The translations under genes were made by a program, and so were the position numbers. A DNA stretch of 64,000 nucleotides from Fragum whitleyi (lineage: Eukaryota > Mollusca > Bivalvia > Cardiida > Cardiidae), in the NCBI GenBank assembly GCA_948146395.1, contig OX411549.1, forward strand, positions 32,386,693 through 32,450,692, given 5' to 3'. Under the pieces are notes generated by a model. It saw only the letters and a list, made by a program, of their open reading frames with translations, did no database searches and was not told the DNA's origin. Below, in pieces: positions 31,730 through 42,616 of this stretch (positions within the stretch are counted from its first letter, which is position 1; the number at the start of each line of letters is the position of its first letter).

Positions 31730-31925
31730 AGCTCCTGTAAGAGGGTGGGATTGCGATTTCAAAATGTGAATCTTTATTATAGGTCAATCAAACACTATGT
31801 AGCAGGTACTCATTGGAATTGTCTTGTAAAGACGATTCCAATGAGTACCCACAACATAGGGTCTGAAAGCAAGATAATCAGAGGTAGATTCAACTTCATC
31901 ACAGTTCTTTCTTATCTGGAGCTGT
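31730..31925. repeat. MITE-C copy
   Basis: AGGTACTCATTGGAATTGTC and GACGATTCCAATGAGTACCC form the centre; outer arms CTCCTGTAAGAGGGTGG and TTCTTATCTGGAGCTG. Confidence 0.65.
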
Positions 31926-32384
31926 GTTTGTATCCTTAGAGATCCAGAAATACTGAATAATTCTTGCTTTAAAGATATAAATATCAATATTTCTGCCATG
32001 AACTCTACAAGTGCAGGTGCTCAATTGATAAATCCTGCTAAGACAAGCCTAATGAATGCCAACAACAGAAAGGGCTCAAAAGAAATTAACAATCATCGAA
32101 TTTCGTTATACTGCTGTATCAAGAGCCGTTGATTCACATATAAAATTTATTTTGTATATTTTGTTGGAAGTATATTAAATAAGAAGGTGAGCTGGTGCTG
32201 TTAACCAAATCCATTAGATTCCACCACATGATAAAACATTCTGGATTTTGAGATTTAGAAATCAAACTATCCTCCAAGCCTCCATGCAAAATGTTAGTGT
32301 GTGCTGTTTGTATAAACCAGTTACCTTGAAAATGAATATAGGCAAAAATCTAATTCAGGAATCATTGGACAATCAATCCTTGGG

Positions 32385-32760
32385 TCCAAAGTTTGAACCC
32401 TGGTTCAGCCAACTTTCATCCGACATTTGACAAAAGGCAATGTGACATTTATAGTCATTTGTCTCCCACCAATGGGTGTATGATAAGTAGTAAGCCTAAA
32501 TGGGATGAGCAGCTGGTGCTCGGATGAAATATTGTGGCTGTAATTGTATGAGAAATGACAGAAAACCATGGGTAGGTGTACCAGCTTCTTCAATAGAACT
32601 TCAATAAAGTTAAAAGTGGTGTTAAACCCATTGGGGATACTCCGGGGTCTCCCTATTTGCTACGCTATATCGATATAGCGTAGCAAATTGGGAGACCCCT
32701 TGGTATCCTAAGATGCTTTAAACACTATACAAACAAAAAAGAAAATCTGTACTTCTTTAA
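32385..32760 (+). repeat. SINE (S4 type) with palindrome in its 3' tail
   Basis: TTTGAACCCTGGTTCAGCC (B-box-like), CATCCGACATTTGACAAAAG and AACCATGGGTAGGTGTACCA match the copy at 48483-48775. After GTGGTGTTAAACCCATT a 74-bp near-palindrome (32635-32708) is inserted before AACACTATACAAACAAA resumes the tail. Confidence 0.65.
32635..32708. repeat. Near-perfect 74-bp palindrome
   Basis: GGGGTCTCCCTATTTGCTAC at 32644 pairs with GTAGCAAATTGGGAGACCCC ending at 32699, around GCTATATCGATATAGC, with no real loop. Flanking GGATAC/GTATCC extend it. Confidence 0.8.
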
Positions 32761-32783
32761 AAAAAGTCAGTAGTATTGATTGA

Positions 32784-32940
32784 GTTGACTAGGCCAAACT
32801 TTGACTCCCTACAAGAAAGTCTTAACCCCCCCCCCCCCTCTCAAAAAAAAAAAACAAAAAAACATTGGTTTGACCCCCTAAAATTTGGGTCAGGGTGTCA
32901 TTGACCCCTGAATTTCAGATCCTAACAGGAGCCCTGAGTA
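32784..32940. repeat. MITE-F fragment with poly-C/poly-A tract
   Basis: GTGTCATTGACCCCTGAATT and CAGATCCTAACAGGAGCCCTG are the reverse of the MITE-F start. A C12 run and A-rich tract sit at about 32825-32855. Confidence 0.5.
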
Positions 32941-33481
32941 GCACAAGGGTTGATTTTAATTTGTGTAGATGGTCAGTTTTGATTAGATGTGTAGAAGTCT
33001 TGTGGCACCTGTCAATTTCCATTAAAACCTAGAAGCACCTGTTCAAGGGTGCTTCAAGATTCTTTGATACCTTCTTTATAATATGGTCTATGATATTGTC
33101 TTTTGACTAGGATTATTACCTGTGATATATTGAGGTAGTTCACGCAAGCAACTTGTTTTCATGGTAACTTTATGTCTGATGCTTTTTATTTCTTCATGAG
33201 ACAGCTCCATTAGTCATGACATTGTGCTCTTAATGAAAATCCTCAGTTTTTTTGTGCCTGAATACTATTACACAGAGCTAGCGTTGGGCAATTGGTTTCA
33301 AATCATAATCGATATTCATTTTTTAGTTGGAAGAGTAAATCAACTTATGATCAATTGTACAATGGTTTTCTTAGAAATTATTACAGCACTCCTAGTATCA
33401 TTTACATGAAGAATAGAATATGAAAGTTTAGTTAAAACTCATGACCTAAAGACTCATCCTGCAGATTTTTCTACCAACTCC

Positions 33482-33553
33482 ATGGCTCAGCATGAAACAG
33501 TTGTAACTGCCTATAAACATATAGGCAGTTACAACTGTTTCATGCTGAGCCAT
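33482..33553. repeat. MITE-D, perfect 34-bp-stem hairpin
   Basis: ATGGCTCAGCATGAAACAGT.. pairs without a mismatch over 34 bases with its complement around a 4-base loop, AACA: 72 bp in all. This is the best-preserved, probably youngest, of about seven copies. Confidence 0.9.
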
Positions 33554-33844
33554 CAAACAAAATACAATTGCTTTCATTTATGTGTTAGGACTCGATTTAT
33601 CGATTATGAAATTTCTTAGTCAATTATAACAATTGGAAGCCCAAACCAACTGATTATCGATTATAATCGATTAATCTGCCCATCACAACACAGAGCTATA
33701 GATAGAGACAGTATTTTGAATTTCAAATTATTTTGTTGATACTTATTAATTAATTTCATCAAGACAGTTCAGCTGGGTACCTACAACATAAGGTTTTTAT
33801 TGAGAAATAAAGTTTCTAGACTCCAGAAAAGTTCAACAACATAT

Positions 33845-34075
33845 ATATCTATTTCAAAATGAATACTGACCCACAATTATAGATCCACAAGTTTGAGTGA
33901 GTGATCAAAGGTCAATTTTGTCTCTACACTGTATAGAAAAATTGAACTTTGATCACTCACTTGAAATTGTGGATGTATAGTGCATCCAACACTTTCAGAA
34001 CTTTGATTTAATTTTGATTTTGATGTGATCATTTATTTCGTCTACGTTTTTATTCAGCGCAACAAGGAATAATCA
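33845..34075. repeat. MITE-A half with a nested hairpin element
   Basis: MITE-A blocks (TTTCAAAATGAATACTGACC, then CACTTTCAGAACTTTGATTT and TTATTCAGCGCAACAAGG) are separated by 33883-33974. There ATCCACAAGTTTGAGTGAGT faces TCACTTGAAATTGTGGAT. A relative of the nested arm lies at 50392-50450. Confidence 0.6.
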
Positions 34076-34315
34076 ACTCACCAGGACAAGGGCTTTACCG
34101 GTTTATTGTCTTAAATACTCCTGTAACTGATACTAGGTAAAAGGTTGGCATGATAAGGCAGCCCGGGGCAGGTAGCAAAATAGGTCAACCAGGTAATTTA
34201 CTTGTAATTGACAAGGTGTGCTGGCTTCTCTGTTTACAATATTTTACAATAGCTTGAAAATGACTTTAAATGTATCCTCTTGAATGCTTTAGCAGATATA
34301 GTTATTCCCAGGAGT

Positions 34316-34380
34316 TGGTGCAAAACTTTTGTAAGTGCCTATATATTTATAGGCACTTACAATAGCTTGGCCCTGAAGCC
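34316..34380. repeat. MITE-D' hairpin
   Basis: TTGTAAGTGCCTATATATTT and ATAGGCACTTACAATAG form the stem. Confidence 0.7.
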
Positions 34381-34448
34381 TCACTTTGGATTCCAAGGTT
34401 GTATATGATAAGATATATAAGATATATAATTCCACATTTGACAAATTT

Positions 34449-34770
34449 TCAGTCATATATTACGATGGTTGGGGCACCTTACCATGTGGTCGATCAGTGC
34501 TATATGTCAATATCCACAAACTGCTTATCCTGTCTAATTAGAGGATTATTCACCCATTATTGTGAGATGAAATATAGATAATGAAGGCTTTTGGAGCTCT
34601 ACCTATCTTTCTTCTATTTATTCAAATTGCTTACATTTTCAGTCATAAAAGCGATGGCTGGAGCACCTATTCATAGGGTACATCAGTGCTATGTCAATAA
34701 CCTCAAGCAACTTATCCCGTATAATTACAGAATTGTTCACTCATTAGCGTGAGATAAATTACTGATACTG
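34449..34770. repeat. Diverged tandem duplication, 190-bp spacing
   Basis: TTTTCAGTCATATATTACGA at 34447 and TTTTCAGTCATAAAAGCGAT at 34637 start two related 130-bp blocks. Both contain GATGG.TGG.GCACCT, ATCAGTGCTAT and CTTATCC.GT.TAATTA. They resemble the reversed end of the S2 SINE, so they may be old SINE relatives. Confidence 0.45.
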
Positions 34771-34854
34771 AAAGCATTTCTTCTATATTCAATCATTTGT
34801 TTCACTCCACTATTAGTTTAGTTGACTTAATTGGATTAGATGCAGATTTTAGTA

Positions 34855-35000
34855 TTTTTAGCTCCACTATTCAGGCTATTCTGGTCACAAGGGTGGTCGG
34901 TGTCGGTGTTAGTGTCAGCAACGACGAAATGCTTTGGTTAAGTTTTTATATGCAAGTGTTTAAAATCTCTGTTTCTACTAAAGCTATTGCTTTTCTTCAA
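34855..35000 (+). repeat. Start fragment of an AGCTCCAC-type rolling-circle-like element
   Basis: TTTTTAGCTCCACTATTCAG then GGTGTCGGTGTTAGTGTCAG. The terminus is the complement of GAGCTAAAAA. No tandem core remains. Confidence 0.45.
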
Positions 35001-36211
35001 AATGAACCAGTATAAGTGATACTGTTAGTTAATTCTAGGCTACATTTATAATAAAATGCATTGCATCCTTGAAACACTGATAAGATTGATGACAATAGAC
35101 CACCCATAGATGATTGGTACCTACATTCTGATGTCATTAGGCATGTAATACCCTAAGACACAATCTGATGTAAGACAGATGTTTGTTAATCCTAGGTCAA
35201 ACCTGGTCAACTGCAGTAGATTAAGGATGAACGCCACAAATGATTTCATGTTGTTTAGACTGGGACGGGGCCAATGACCTGTGTATCCAGTCTATCAACA
35301 TGTGGAATATTTCATCTGATACAAAATGTCATTGGGTTACCTTTTTGGAGTAGCAGAATTGCAGTCTGTAATGTATTTCTCCAAATAAACATCCAAAGAA
35401 AACTTCACAAAAATGGACTGGGAGCTTTCATTTTTTATCAAATTTCTAAAGCAAAATATGTACAGTAAAAGGTGAATTAAGCGACCACTTACGGGACCAC
35501 TTAAAATCGGTTGTTTTAGAGAATGGTTGCTTAGTACATGTTTTATTTACATTTTATAAGAAATATAATTTTGATTGAATGTGTATGTAATTACGCAATC
35601 TCAATAATCCTATTTTGTTAAAACTCATTAGAATCGTCTCATTGAGATGATTTTTGTGATTTTTAACATTATACGATTCATTTACAATGATTTTCAGACC
35701 AATTGAATCTGTTTTTAAGATTTTTTTTTTTGAAAAAAGGGGATTCTAAAAATGGTAGCTTAATAAAAAGGTCATTTGATAGATGTGGTTGCTATAGTAA
35801 GAAGGACTGTATATCAGGCTGCTGTCTTTGTGCTACCACCCTTTAATTTGAGGTTCATGTAAGGAAAAATTACTGTTTTCAGCACTTTGATTAGAATGCA
35901 ATTTTGTCTCGGTTTTTAGATTAACAAGGGTTAATTTCAGCAAAGCTTCACCCCTGAAATGTGATTTAGTGTTGATGAGAATAATGAGTGTAGGATGAAA
36001 GAACTATAAGAACAATACCATGGTTTATATTCCATGTATGGGAATTATATTTTCCTGACATTGATAAATTGGGTAATTTCTTAACCCTTTCCCTTGAGCA
36101 ATAGGGCAAAATGTTTACGAAATTAACCATATGATATTACTAACCTGATTTAAGCAGTTTAGATTGGCTGGAGGACATGCTTGTGTTGTTGGACATGATT
36201 TCAAAACAAGG
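35001..36211. other. Gene-free stretch with repeat scraps
   Basis: A MITE-C scrap (35628-35655, ATTAGAATCGTCTCATTGAG) and a MITE-A end near 35925-35938 are the only structures seen. Confidence 0.45.
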
Positions 36212-36355
36212 CAGGCGCGTAGCTAGCCTATAAAGAATGTGGATCCAAAATAATCTAGGGGGTGTCAGGGGGCATACCACCCCCTTGAAAATTTTGAAAT
36301 AAATGGTGCAATTTGGTGCGTTTTGGGGCCTCCAGAGAGCTTTCTTGACCAACGA
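36212..36355. repeat. DNA transposon end fragment, CAGGCGCGTAGC
   Basis: CAGGCGCGTAGCTAGCC then GGGGGTGTCAGGGGGCATAC. The terminal motif resembles that of widespread hAT-like nonautonomous elements. The other end was not found. The 70-residue minus frame here comes from this repeat. Confidence 0.4.
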
Positions 36356-36503
36356 AAATCCATTTATTTTAGCATAAAAAAGGAGATGAATGGCTTTACT
36401 TCTGGTATTTCAACTAGTCTACACTTCATAGCAAGTCTAACTTGCGGCCTTTACTAGCCGCAAACTCGTTTATGATAATATCAACAATTTACTCAACAAA
36501 CAG

Positions 36504-36560
36504 ATTGATTGAATGGGGTTTTATGCCGCTTTAAACATCATTTCAGTTATATCGTGTTTT
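36504..36560 (-). repeat. S2 SINE 3' tail fragment, inverted
   Basis: GATTGATTGAATGGGGTTTT and ATGCCGCTTTAAACATCA match only the tail of the inverted S2 SINEs. Confidence 0.5.
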
Positions 36561-36619
36561 TTTTTGTCAAAATAATGTGGATTCAGCTTCATACTCGTTT
36601 ATAGGCAGCTACACGCCTG

Positions 36620-36836
36620 CGAGGGTGATGAAGGCTGTTTAGTAGTAAGAAAATGTAAACATATAGTAAAAACATGTGGTTTTATACTAAACATTTGACA
36701 GAAGAAATGTCCATTATTCCATATTTGGACATACTAATTAGCATATCAACCGTCATTTCATGTTGAACTTAAATATCATGTGATTTGTACTGTTATTACT
36801 CACCTGCTTATCTTGTTTCCCTCGTGAATATCCCAT
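36620..36836. repeat. Dispersed repeat shared with 60195-60392
   Basis: AAGGCTGTTTAGTAGTAAGA, TGTAAACATATAGTAAAAA, TATTTGGACATACTAATTA and TTTCCCTCGTGAA recur in the same order and orientation at 60 kb, with drift. Its minus strand carries an ATG exon-like piece (36836-36804). Confidence 0.6.
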
Positions 36837-37744
36837 TGTCTCCCTAAAATAATGTGCAGTCTGATCTTAGTCCAGGCTGTGTACTTTGTACTTGATGGTT
36901 GTGGGAAAACTCGGTCCAAAAAGGTAATGAAATGTCAAACAAATAGGAAATGATAAGCTGAAATTCAGGAGAATAAGAGTGAAACAAAATAATGAGGAAT
37001 TCTTTCCCAGTAAAATGATGGAAGCCTTCAAATTACCATTGTAGAAAGATACTGTATAATCTTTATGTTTCACTTGCTCACCTAGCCACACCTATACCTG
37101 TTTTGGCAAGATTATGATTTTGTATAATTCTAGGAAAAACACCCAGAGGGTGTATTAAGTATAATTGGTATAATTGTAAATATTTGAATATATATCTTTT
37201 AACCAAGAATGATCAGGCTAACTAAATTGTAAGGTGCAAAGCTTTTGTTAGTGTCTAGCCTTGGAATTTCACATGTCATTAAACACTCATGTGCTTAAAA
37301 CTGAAGTACCCGAGCTGAACCATTTTTAAAAGAGGTTTAAAAGAGAAAAACGTAATTTTAAGTCAATTTACACTTTATTGTTAATGTTTGATCCCTTCCA
37401 ACCCATTCAAGGTCAAAGCTCATGGTCGAATCTAAAATATTAAGCTTATAAATCTGGCAAAATTAGGTCCTGTATGAAATGGTAAATTTCAAAACAATGT
37501 GACCAAATTGCGCTTTGTGAAATAAATGTTCATATTCTTTAAAGGCCAAGTTCAGATGTTAAGGTCAAATGTTGAAATAGAGCTTATGAGGATGGATTAC
37601 AAAAAGATATGTCATGATTGTAGTTCATTTTGAGAGGGTCAATTTCAAGTTGATGGGCAAACTTTTGAGAGCTTCAAAAAGCTATTGTACTGGAACAACT
37701 GTCAAATTTTATTTTTACTCCAAAACAATTGAAGGTTGATAGCA

Positions 37745-38085
37745 TGGGTGCTTTACACCATGCATGTTAAAAAAACAATGGTGGGTCTCAGCAGTAGTTT
37801 TGCCATGTATCCTTGCAGTATTCCCTGTAACATGTTCACCAGGGAAAAAGACTAGCAGGGGGCCTAGTCGCACATGGCCACTAGATTTAAGGCTGGGCCC
37901 CTAGTTTTTTTGGGAAAATCCCGTTGTCCCTAATGTTAAATATTGAATTAAGACTGGGCCCCTAAGTTAAAATTGTTAGTCTGCATTTACCTTGTTCACG
38001 TTTCTAACAGTCTTCTTGGGGCGTTGCTCATATAGGAATATGCTATGATAGCGACAATAGATAAATGGAAATAAACAAATATCTG
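37745..38085 (+). repeat. S1 SINE body interrupted by a 153-bp insertion
   Basis: SINE blocks GGGTGCTTTACACCATGC and GTAGTTTTGCCATGTATCCT stop at 37839. They resume at 38000 with CAGTCTTCTTGGGGCGTTG and finish at AGATAAATGG. TGTTCAC flanks the insert on both sides (37833-37839, 37993-37999), a 7-bp target duplication. The tRNA head is absent. Confidence 0.75.
37840..37992. mobile_element. 153-bp insertion with 7-bp target duplication
   Basis: Contains AAGGCTGGGCCCCTAGTTTT and AAGACTGGGCCCCTAAGTTA, a short internal direct repeat. No terminal inverted repeats are seen. Family not recognised. Confidence 0.55.
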
Positions 38086-38472
38086 TTATTGATTCAGTAT
38101 AATTGTCAATATTATTGATCCTACATGACGTCTCAAAAAAACTTCTGCACTGAGAAAAGTTACACAAATTCGACAGGTAATTTGAAATTCAGGTGTTTAC
38201 TGAGAATTTACTGACTGCAGTGCATCCTGTGAAGAATGAAACCATTAAAACAAAACAGTCTTTGTAAACAGGATATTTGTAGAAGAAACTAGATTTCAGC
38301 CCCTCCCAAAATGCCAAGGATACAATTTCTAAATGTTCTTCAGAGATAAATCATCTTTTTCTCATCCTTTTTGTTATATTGTTAGCCAAGCTTTTTGGCT
38401 GGATGTTTTTTTTTTTTTTTAAACAGTTTAACTCTAAAGATACTGAAAATACTAATTAAAAAAATCGAGGAG

Positions 38473-38532
38473 TCAGCGCAACACTATTGTAAATGCCTGT
38501 GAATATGAAGGCACTTACAATAGTCATTAGGA
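38473..38532. repeat. MITE-D' hairpin
   Basis: AACACTATTGTAAATGCCTG and AAGGCACTTACAATAGTCAT. Confidence 0.6.
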
Positions 38533-38649
38533 ACATCACTCGGCCATTTCCGTAAACTACAACAGACCTCGGATGTATTTAAGGCAGATGGGTATGTAAC
38601 GAAATCGTGCATTTTGTTAGGCGGAAACAGCGTGAGAAAAATAAGCACT

Positions 38650-38770
38650 GTAGATTTATATCTTTTACAGTAAATAACGGCTGAAAAATCTTAATTTTTG
38701 AGAATGGCAAATCATTCTCAAAAATTTAGACTTTTTCAGCCGTTATTTAAGAATCTAAAGATATTTATAT
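38650..38770. repeat. 120-bp palindromic element
   Basis: AAATAACGGCTGAAAAATCT and GACTTTTTCAGCCGTTATTT face each other, as do TTTTTGAGAATGG and CATTCTCAAAAA. The flanks have CGAAATCGTGCATTTTG and GACGTCATCGAG and may belong to a larger element. Confidence 0.7.
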
Positions 38771-39054
38771 TAGGATACGATGGTTTCACGTCAGTAACTT
38801 AAACGATAAGCGTTAGCGACGTCGAACGTTTTCACTCAAAGTTTCGAGGGCTAACGCCATTTCAAATGACGTCATCGAGTTTTCCAAGGTTTTCCCGTAA
38901 TTTTTAAAAATAGTCTGTCTATGTACATCCGAGGTTGATCGTGAGATTGGCCAAGTGGTGTTCCGAATGTTACAATAGTGTTGCTGGCCCCTCGATATCC
39001 AATTTCATGTATAAGGCACTCTTGAAACAATTTCTTCATAAGCTTCATTGCAAT

Positions 39055-39124
39055 GGCTTGGTGTGAAACAGCTGTAACTGCTTATTTGTTCATAGGCAGT
39101 TACAATTGCTTCAAGCTGAGCCAT
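39055..39124. repeat. MITE-D hairpin
   Basis: ATGGCTTGGTGTGAAACAGC and CTTCAAGCTGAGCCAT, with several stem mismatches. Confidence 0.65.
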
Positions 39125-39788
39125 TGAGAATTTGGTTTATGCTGGATATCAATGCCAGAGCGCTCCAGAGCGCTTCTTAGTACTGAATATCAATATGCTT
39201 TTGGTATAGTTACTAGAAGGAAAAAAATATAGATTCGGAGAGTTCATCATTTGGTTTACAGGGGAATCAATAACAAACATCTCCTTATAATTGAGAATTG
39301 TCTAGTGATTTAATGGTGATATATATGTAAATATTAAGATGACCTCTGATTGAACAATGATGTATCCAGATCAGATCTAATTATCTATTGCAGGACATTT
39401 AAACTTTGTTGACAATTTGGTAGCAAATGGGAGGGACCTAATATTTTTTGCCTATTTGGCGATTTTGAGGCACTTTCTAGACAAAAGAGTGTTTTTTTGG
39501 AAATGGCTGTAAAATCATTAAGAGAAATTGAAAGAAATGAATTGACTGTCAAATTGAATCAATTTCAGAAATTCTTGGTAAAAAACTGCATGCAGCATCA
39601 GTTTTGACAGTTACAAAATTCATTCTACAAAGCTGTATACTGTTTTAATCTATGGTGTTATATTATTAACTATAAAGTGATGACTTTATAAGTGGATTGG
39701 AGGGTCATTCAAGATAAGTATAGCCTAGCTTTCACATTCCATATTTGTACAACATATCAATCTCCTTAAAACATAATTTGTTGTGAGG

Positions 39789-39843
39789 TGACCAAAATGT
39801 TGTAGCTACAGCTTGTATAAAGCAGTATTTGCAACATTTTGGT
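39789..39843. repeat. Short palindromic repeat, ACCAAAATGTTGTAGCTACA
   Basis: ACCAAAATGTTGTAGCTACA against TTGCAACATTTTGGT. Same family as 29541-29603. Confidence 0.6.
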
Positions 39844-40024
39844 TGCCAAAACACAAATTCTTGTTTCTCTTTGATATAGAAAATGATCAACAAGCAATTG
39901 AACAACAGGCTATAATGATGAGTTTTAAGTTTGAATTGTAGCTTAGGGTCAGATTGAAAATAGACTTCTTTGAATTATGGCCAGTTTAAAATCTTCTTGT
40001 CTAAGCCAAATTCAAAATCTATTT

Positions 40025-40081
40025 TCAGTCCCCTACCGGTGTTCACACCGGAGGAGACTATAGGTTTGCCCTCCGTCTGTC

Positions 40082-40112
<31 letters not shown>

Positions 40113-40735
40113 CTGTCTGTCCGTCCATCCGCCCGTCCGTCCGTCTGTCCGTCCGTCTGTCCGTCTGTCCGCTCAAATCTGGATCCCGCGATAACTTAAT
40201 AACTAAGCAAGCGTTTTTGATGAAAGTTGGTATATGACTAGATGGCAATGTGTAGATTATGCACATTATTTTATTTTTGTTTTCCGACTTAAATTGAGGT
40301 TGCTATGGTTACAGAGATAGTGAAAATATGGCCAAAAATGGGATCCTGCGATAAGATAATAACTAAGCAAGCTAGTTTGATGAGACTTGGTATATGACTA
40401 TATGGCAATGTGTAGATTATGCACATCATTTTATTTTTGTTTTTAGACTAAAATTGTTGTTGCTATGGTTATGGAAATAGTGAAAATATGGCAAAAAATA
40501 TTGGATCCTGCGATAAGTTAATAAGTAAGCAAGCTAATTTGATGAGACTTGGTATATGACTAGATGGCAATGTGTAGATTATGCACATCATTTTATCTTT
40601 GTTCTTTGACAAGAAGTGCGGTTGCTATGGTAACGGAAATAGTGAAAATATGGCAAAAAATGGATCCTGCAATAACTTAATAACTAAGCAAGCTAACTTG
40701 ATGAAACCTGTTTTAAAATGTAAAAAAAATTATAA
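40025..40735 (+). repeat. Pearl-like element with 160-bp tandem units and GTCC microsatellite
   Basis: It starts with a CCGGTGT-TC-ACACCGG hairpin, then (TCTG/TCCG)n to about 40170. Units beginning GGATCCTGCGATAA.. at 40181, 40341, 40503 and 40662 have periods of 159-162 bp. The unit length and layout match the bivalve Pearl/CvA type. Here the microsatellite lies on the left, so the element is inverted relative to 20252-21493. Confidence 0.75.
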
Positions 40736-41049
40736 GCCATGTTAGTCAGGGTGGTGATGCAGCAGTATTAATCACCTCCAGTGAAAGTTCTCATTTCTTA
40801 CCAACAAGACTGAAGAAAAACATCTTGGATCAGACAAGGTAACTGTTATTGATACTATTTCTTGCATCTGTCTATTGCTTGCATGAATTGCATAGTGGGC
40901 ACAGCAGAGACAATAACTCATGTAAGTCTTGTTTAACCCTTTCCAAAACAAGACCTGGTTTTGACGTCCCTGATAGAATTGGCGTGGGAAAACATTGAGA
41001 CAAACGAAGCCGGTAGGGGACTTTATATGTTGCATACAACACCAGATAC

Positions 41050-41290
41050 TTGTTGTACCTAATTTTGTAGGGTATCGATCAGACTTCCAATATGGAGTCC
41101 CTGGTTCAATGCCTGGTGGTGGACATACTTTGGACACACCATAGGTCCGATAATGGTAAACATAGCTGGGATTAGCTGAGGGAGCCTTGGAAAGGATGTT
41201 GCTGTAAGACTGGTGTGTCAATTACTTGGAATCCATAGTTAGGTGCTTAATACCTGAAATATGACTGAAAGTGGCTTTAATTCCCAATTC
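41050..41290 (+). repeat. Old S2-like SINE
   Basis: GTCCCTGGTTCAATGCC (B box), GGAAAGGATGTTGCTGTAAG and GGAATCCATAGTTAGGTGCT. Antisense translation gives the CPPPGIEPGTP string typical of reversed tRNA heads. Confidence 0.55.
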
Positions 41291-41703
41291 AAAACGAATT
41301 CAGATAGATTAAAGATTAGGATACTCTTTCTAATGACACAGTAGAAAAATATTTTCAGGCTAATTAGACAAATCTTCTATGTTTTATGAGGGCAACACTC
41401 TAGGCACTTACTAGGCAAAAGTCTATTAATATTTCTTCTGTTTTTGATGTCAGGTTAGATGAGAAAGTTCCTTCAGTAGCAGTGAAAAAATAAATCATTT
41501 TGCCTGGAAAAAAAGAAATAATCTACCTGGTTAATTGACAGAAGGGATCTTGGAGTAACTGATATTCTTCTTCTGTTATATTTCAATATACAGCCTCGCT
41601 GAGGTCTATATACAGCACTGATACTTAGAAAAACAACATTAATTCTTTGGCAAATTAGGCTTTATATTGAGGAAAATTGTTTGCTTTAGTATAAGATGGA
41701 TTT

Positions 41704-41794
41704 ATCTTTCATTTGGTGAACAACAATATAGCTATATTTTACTTGTTGCAAACCCATAAGTAAGATTATAGCTTTTGTTGTTAATAAAATGAAA
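41704..41794. repeat. Palindromic MITE, relative of 4213-4305
   Basis: ATCTTTCATTTGGTGAACAA and AGCTTTTGTTGTTAATAAAA. Confidence 0.55.
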
Positions 41795-42616
41795 GTTGTT
41801 TTAATATACTGTAATGTACATGTAATCAAGGTTTATTCTAATGCCGATGATGTATGCGTACACTTCCATGATAAGGTTTCTGACGGAAACAGGATAATGG
41901 ATAATAGAAACCTCCACTTAATAGCAACTTTTCTTCTGACAAATAGGAGTTGCTATTTAGCGGATTCCTCTGTATCTTTAATGCAAAAATAATTGTCTTC
42001 CTCTGGAGCGAAGTTCTGTTCTGTTGCCTTATGTCCGGTTGACTTGAAACTTGACAGTTATCTTTCTCTCATGATTATGGTTTGCAGTACACAAGAATTG
42101 TAAATCTACCTAGCTGACTTTTGAGTTATTATCCTTTATTGTTTTCGATACTTGGACATCCAGCAGAGTAACGGGCGTATGTGACAATTTCAAATCTTGT
42201 TTTCTAAATTTGGAAACTCTTGCTCCTTGAATAGACATAGCAGGCTCATAATGTGTGAAGAGTTACCTCAGGTGTTATTTCATATGAAAGAGGTAAATCA
42301 TACAGTACAAGAGTACAAAATTATTCACCATCATGCACAAGGGCAGTTGGGCAACCTTCCAACCATGGAGACAAGCATGTTACCTAATCCAATAGGTTAA
42401 ACCCTTTTCTTGGCTTAAATATTGCTTTCATTAAGGCAAGGGAACTTTAGCTTGGCTATTTTAGAATAACCCTAAAGTCAAGATGTTTTTACTGTTCAGG
42501 ACTATTCATCTTTACAAACCAAAGATTCAAACTCCACTTAAGGAACAAAGCGGAGTTTATATGAACCCTTAACTTGAGGGCCATTATTATTCAGGTTTTA
42601 TAAGAAATGACAATTT
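41795..42616. other. Gene-free stretch
   Basis: Two 67-residue plus-strand frames (41789-41992, 42197-42400) show no domain, splice or repeat support. No call is made on them. Confidence 0.4.

Noticed and set aside
33482..33553. Single microRNA gene
   Set aside because: The hairpin belongs to a multi-copy palindromic element family; small-RNA data would be needed.
40772..41221. Longest open frame of the window (149 codons, minus strand)
   Set aside because: It runs antisense through an old tRNA-SINE; the CPPPGIEPGTP string is the usual translation of a reversed tRNA head.
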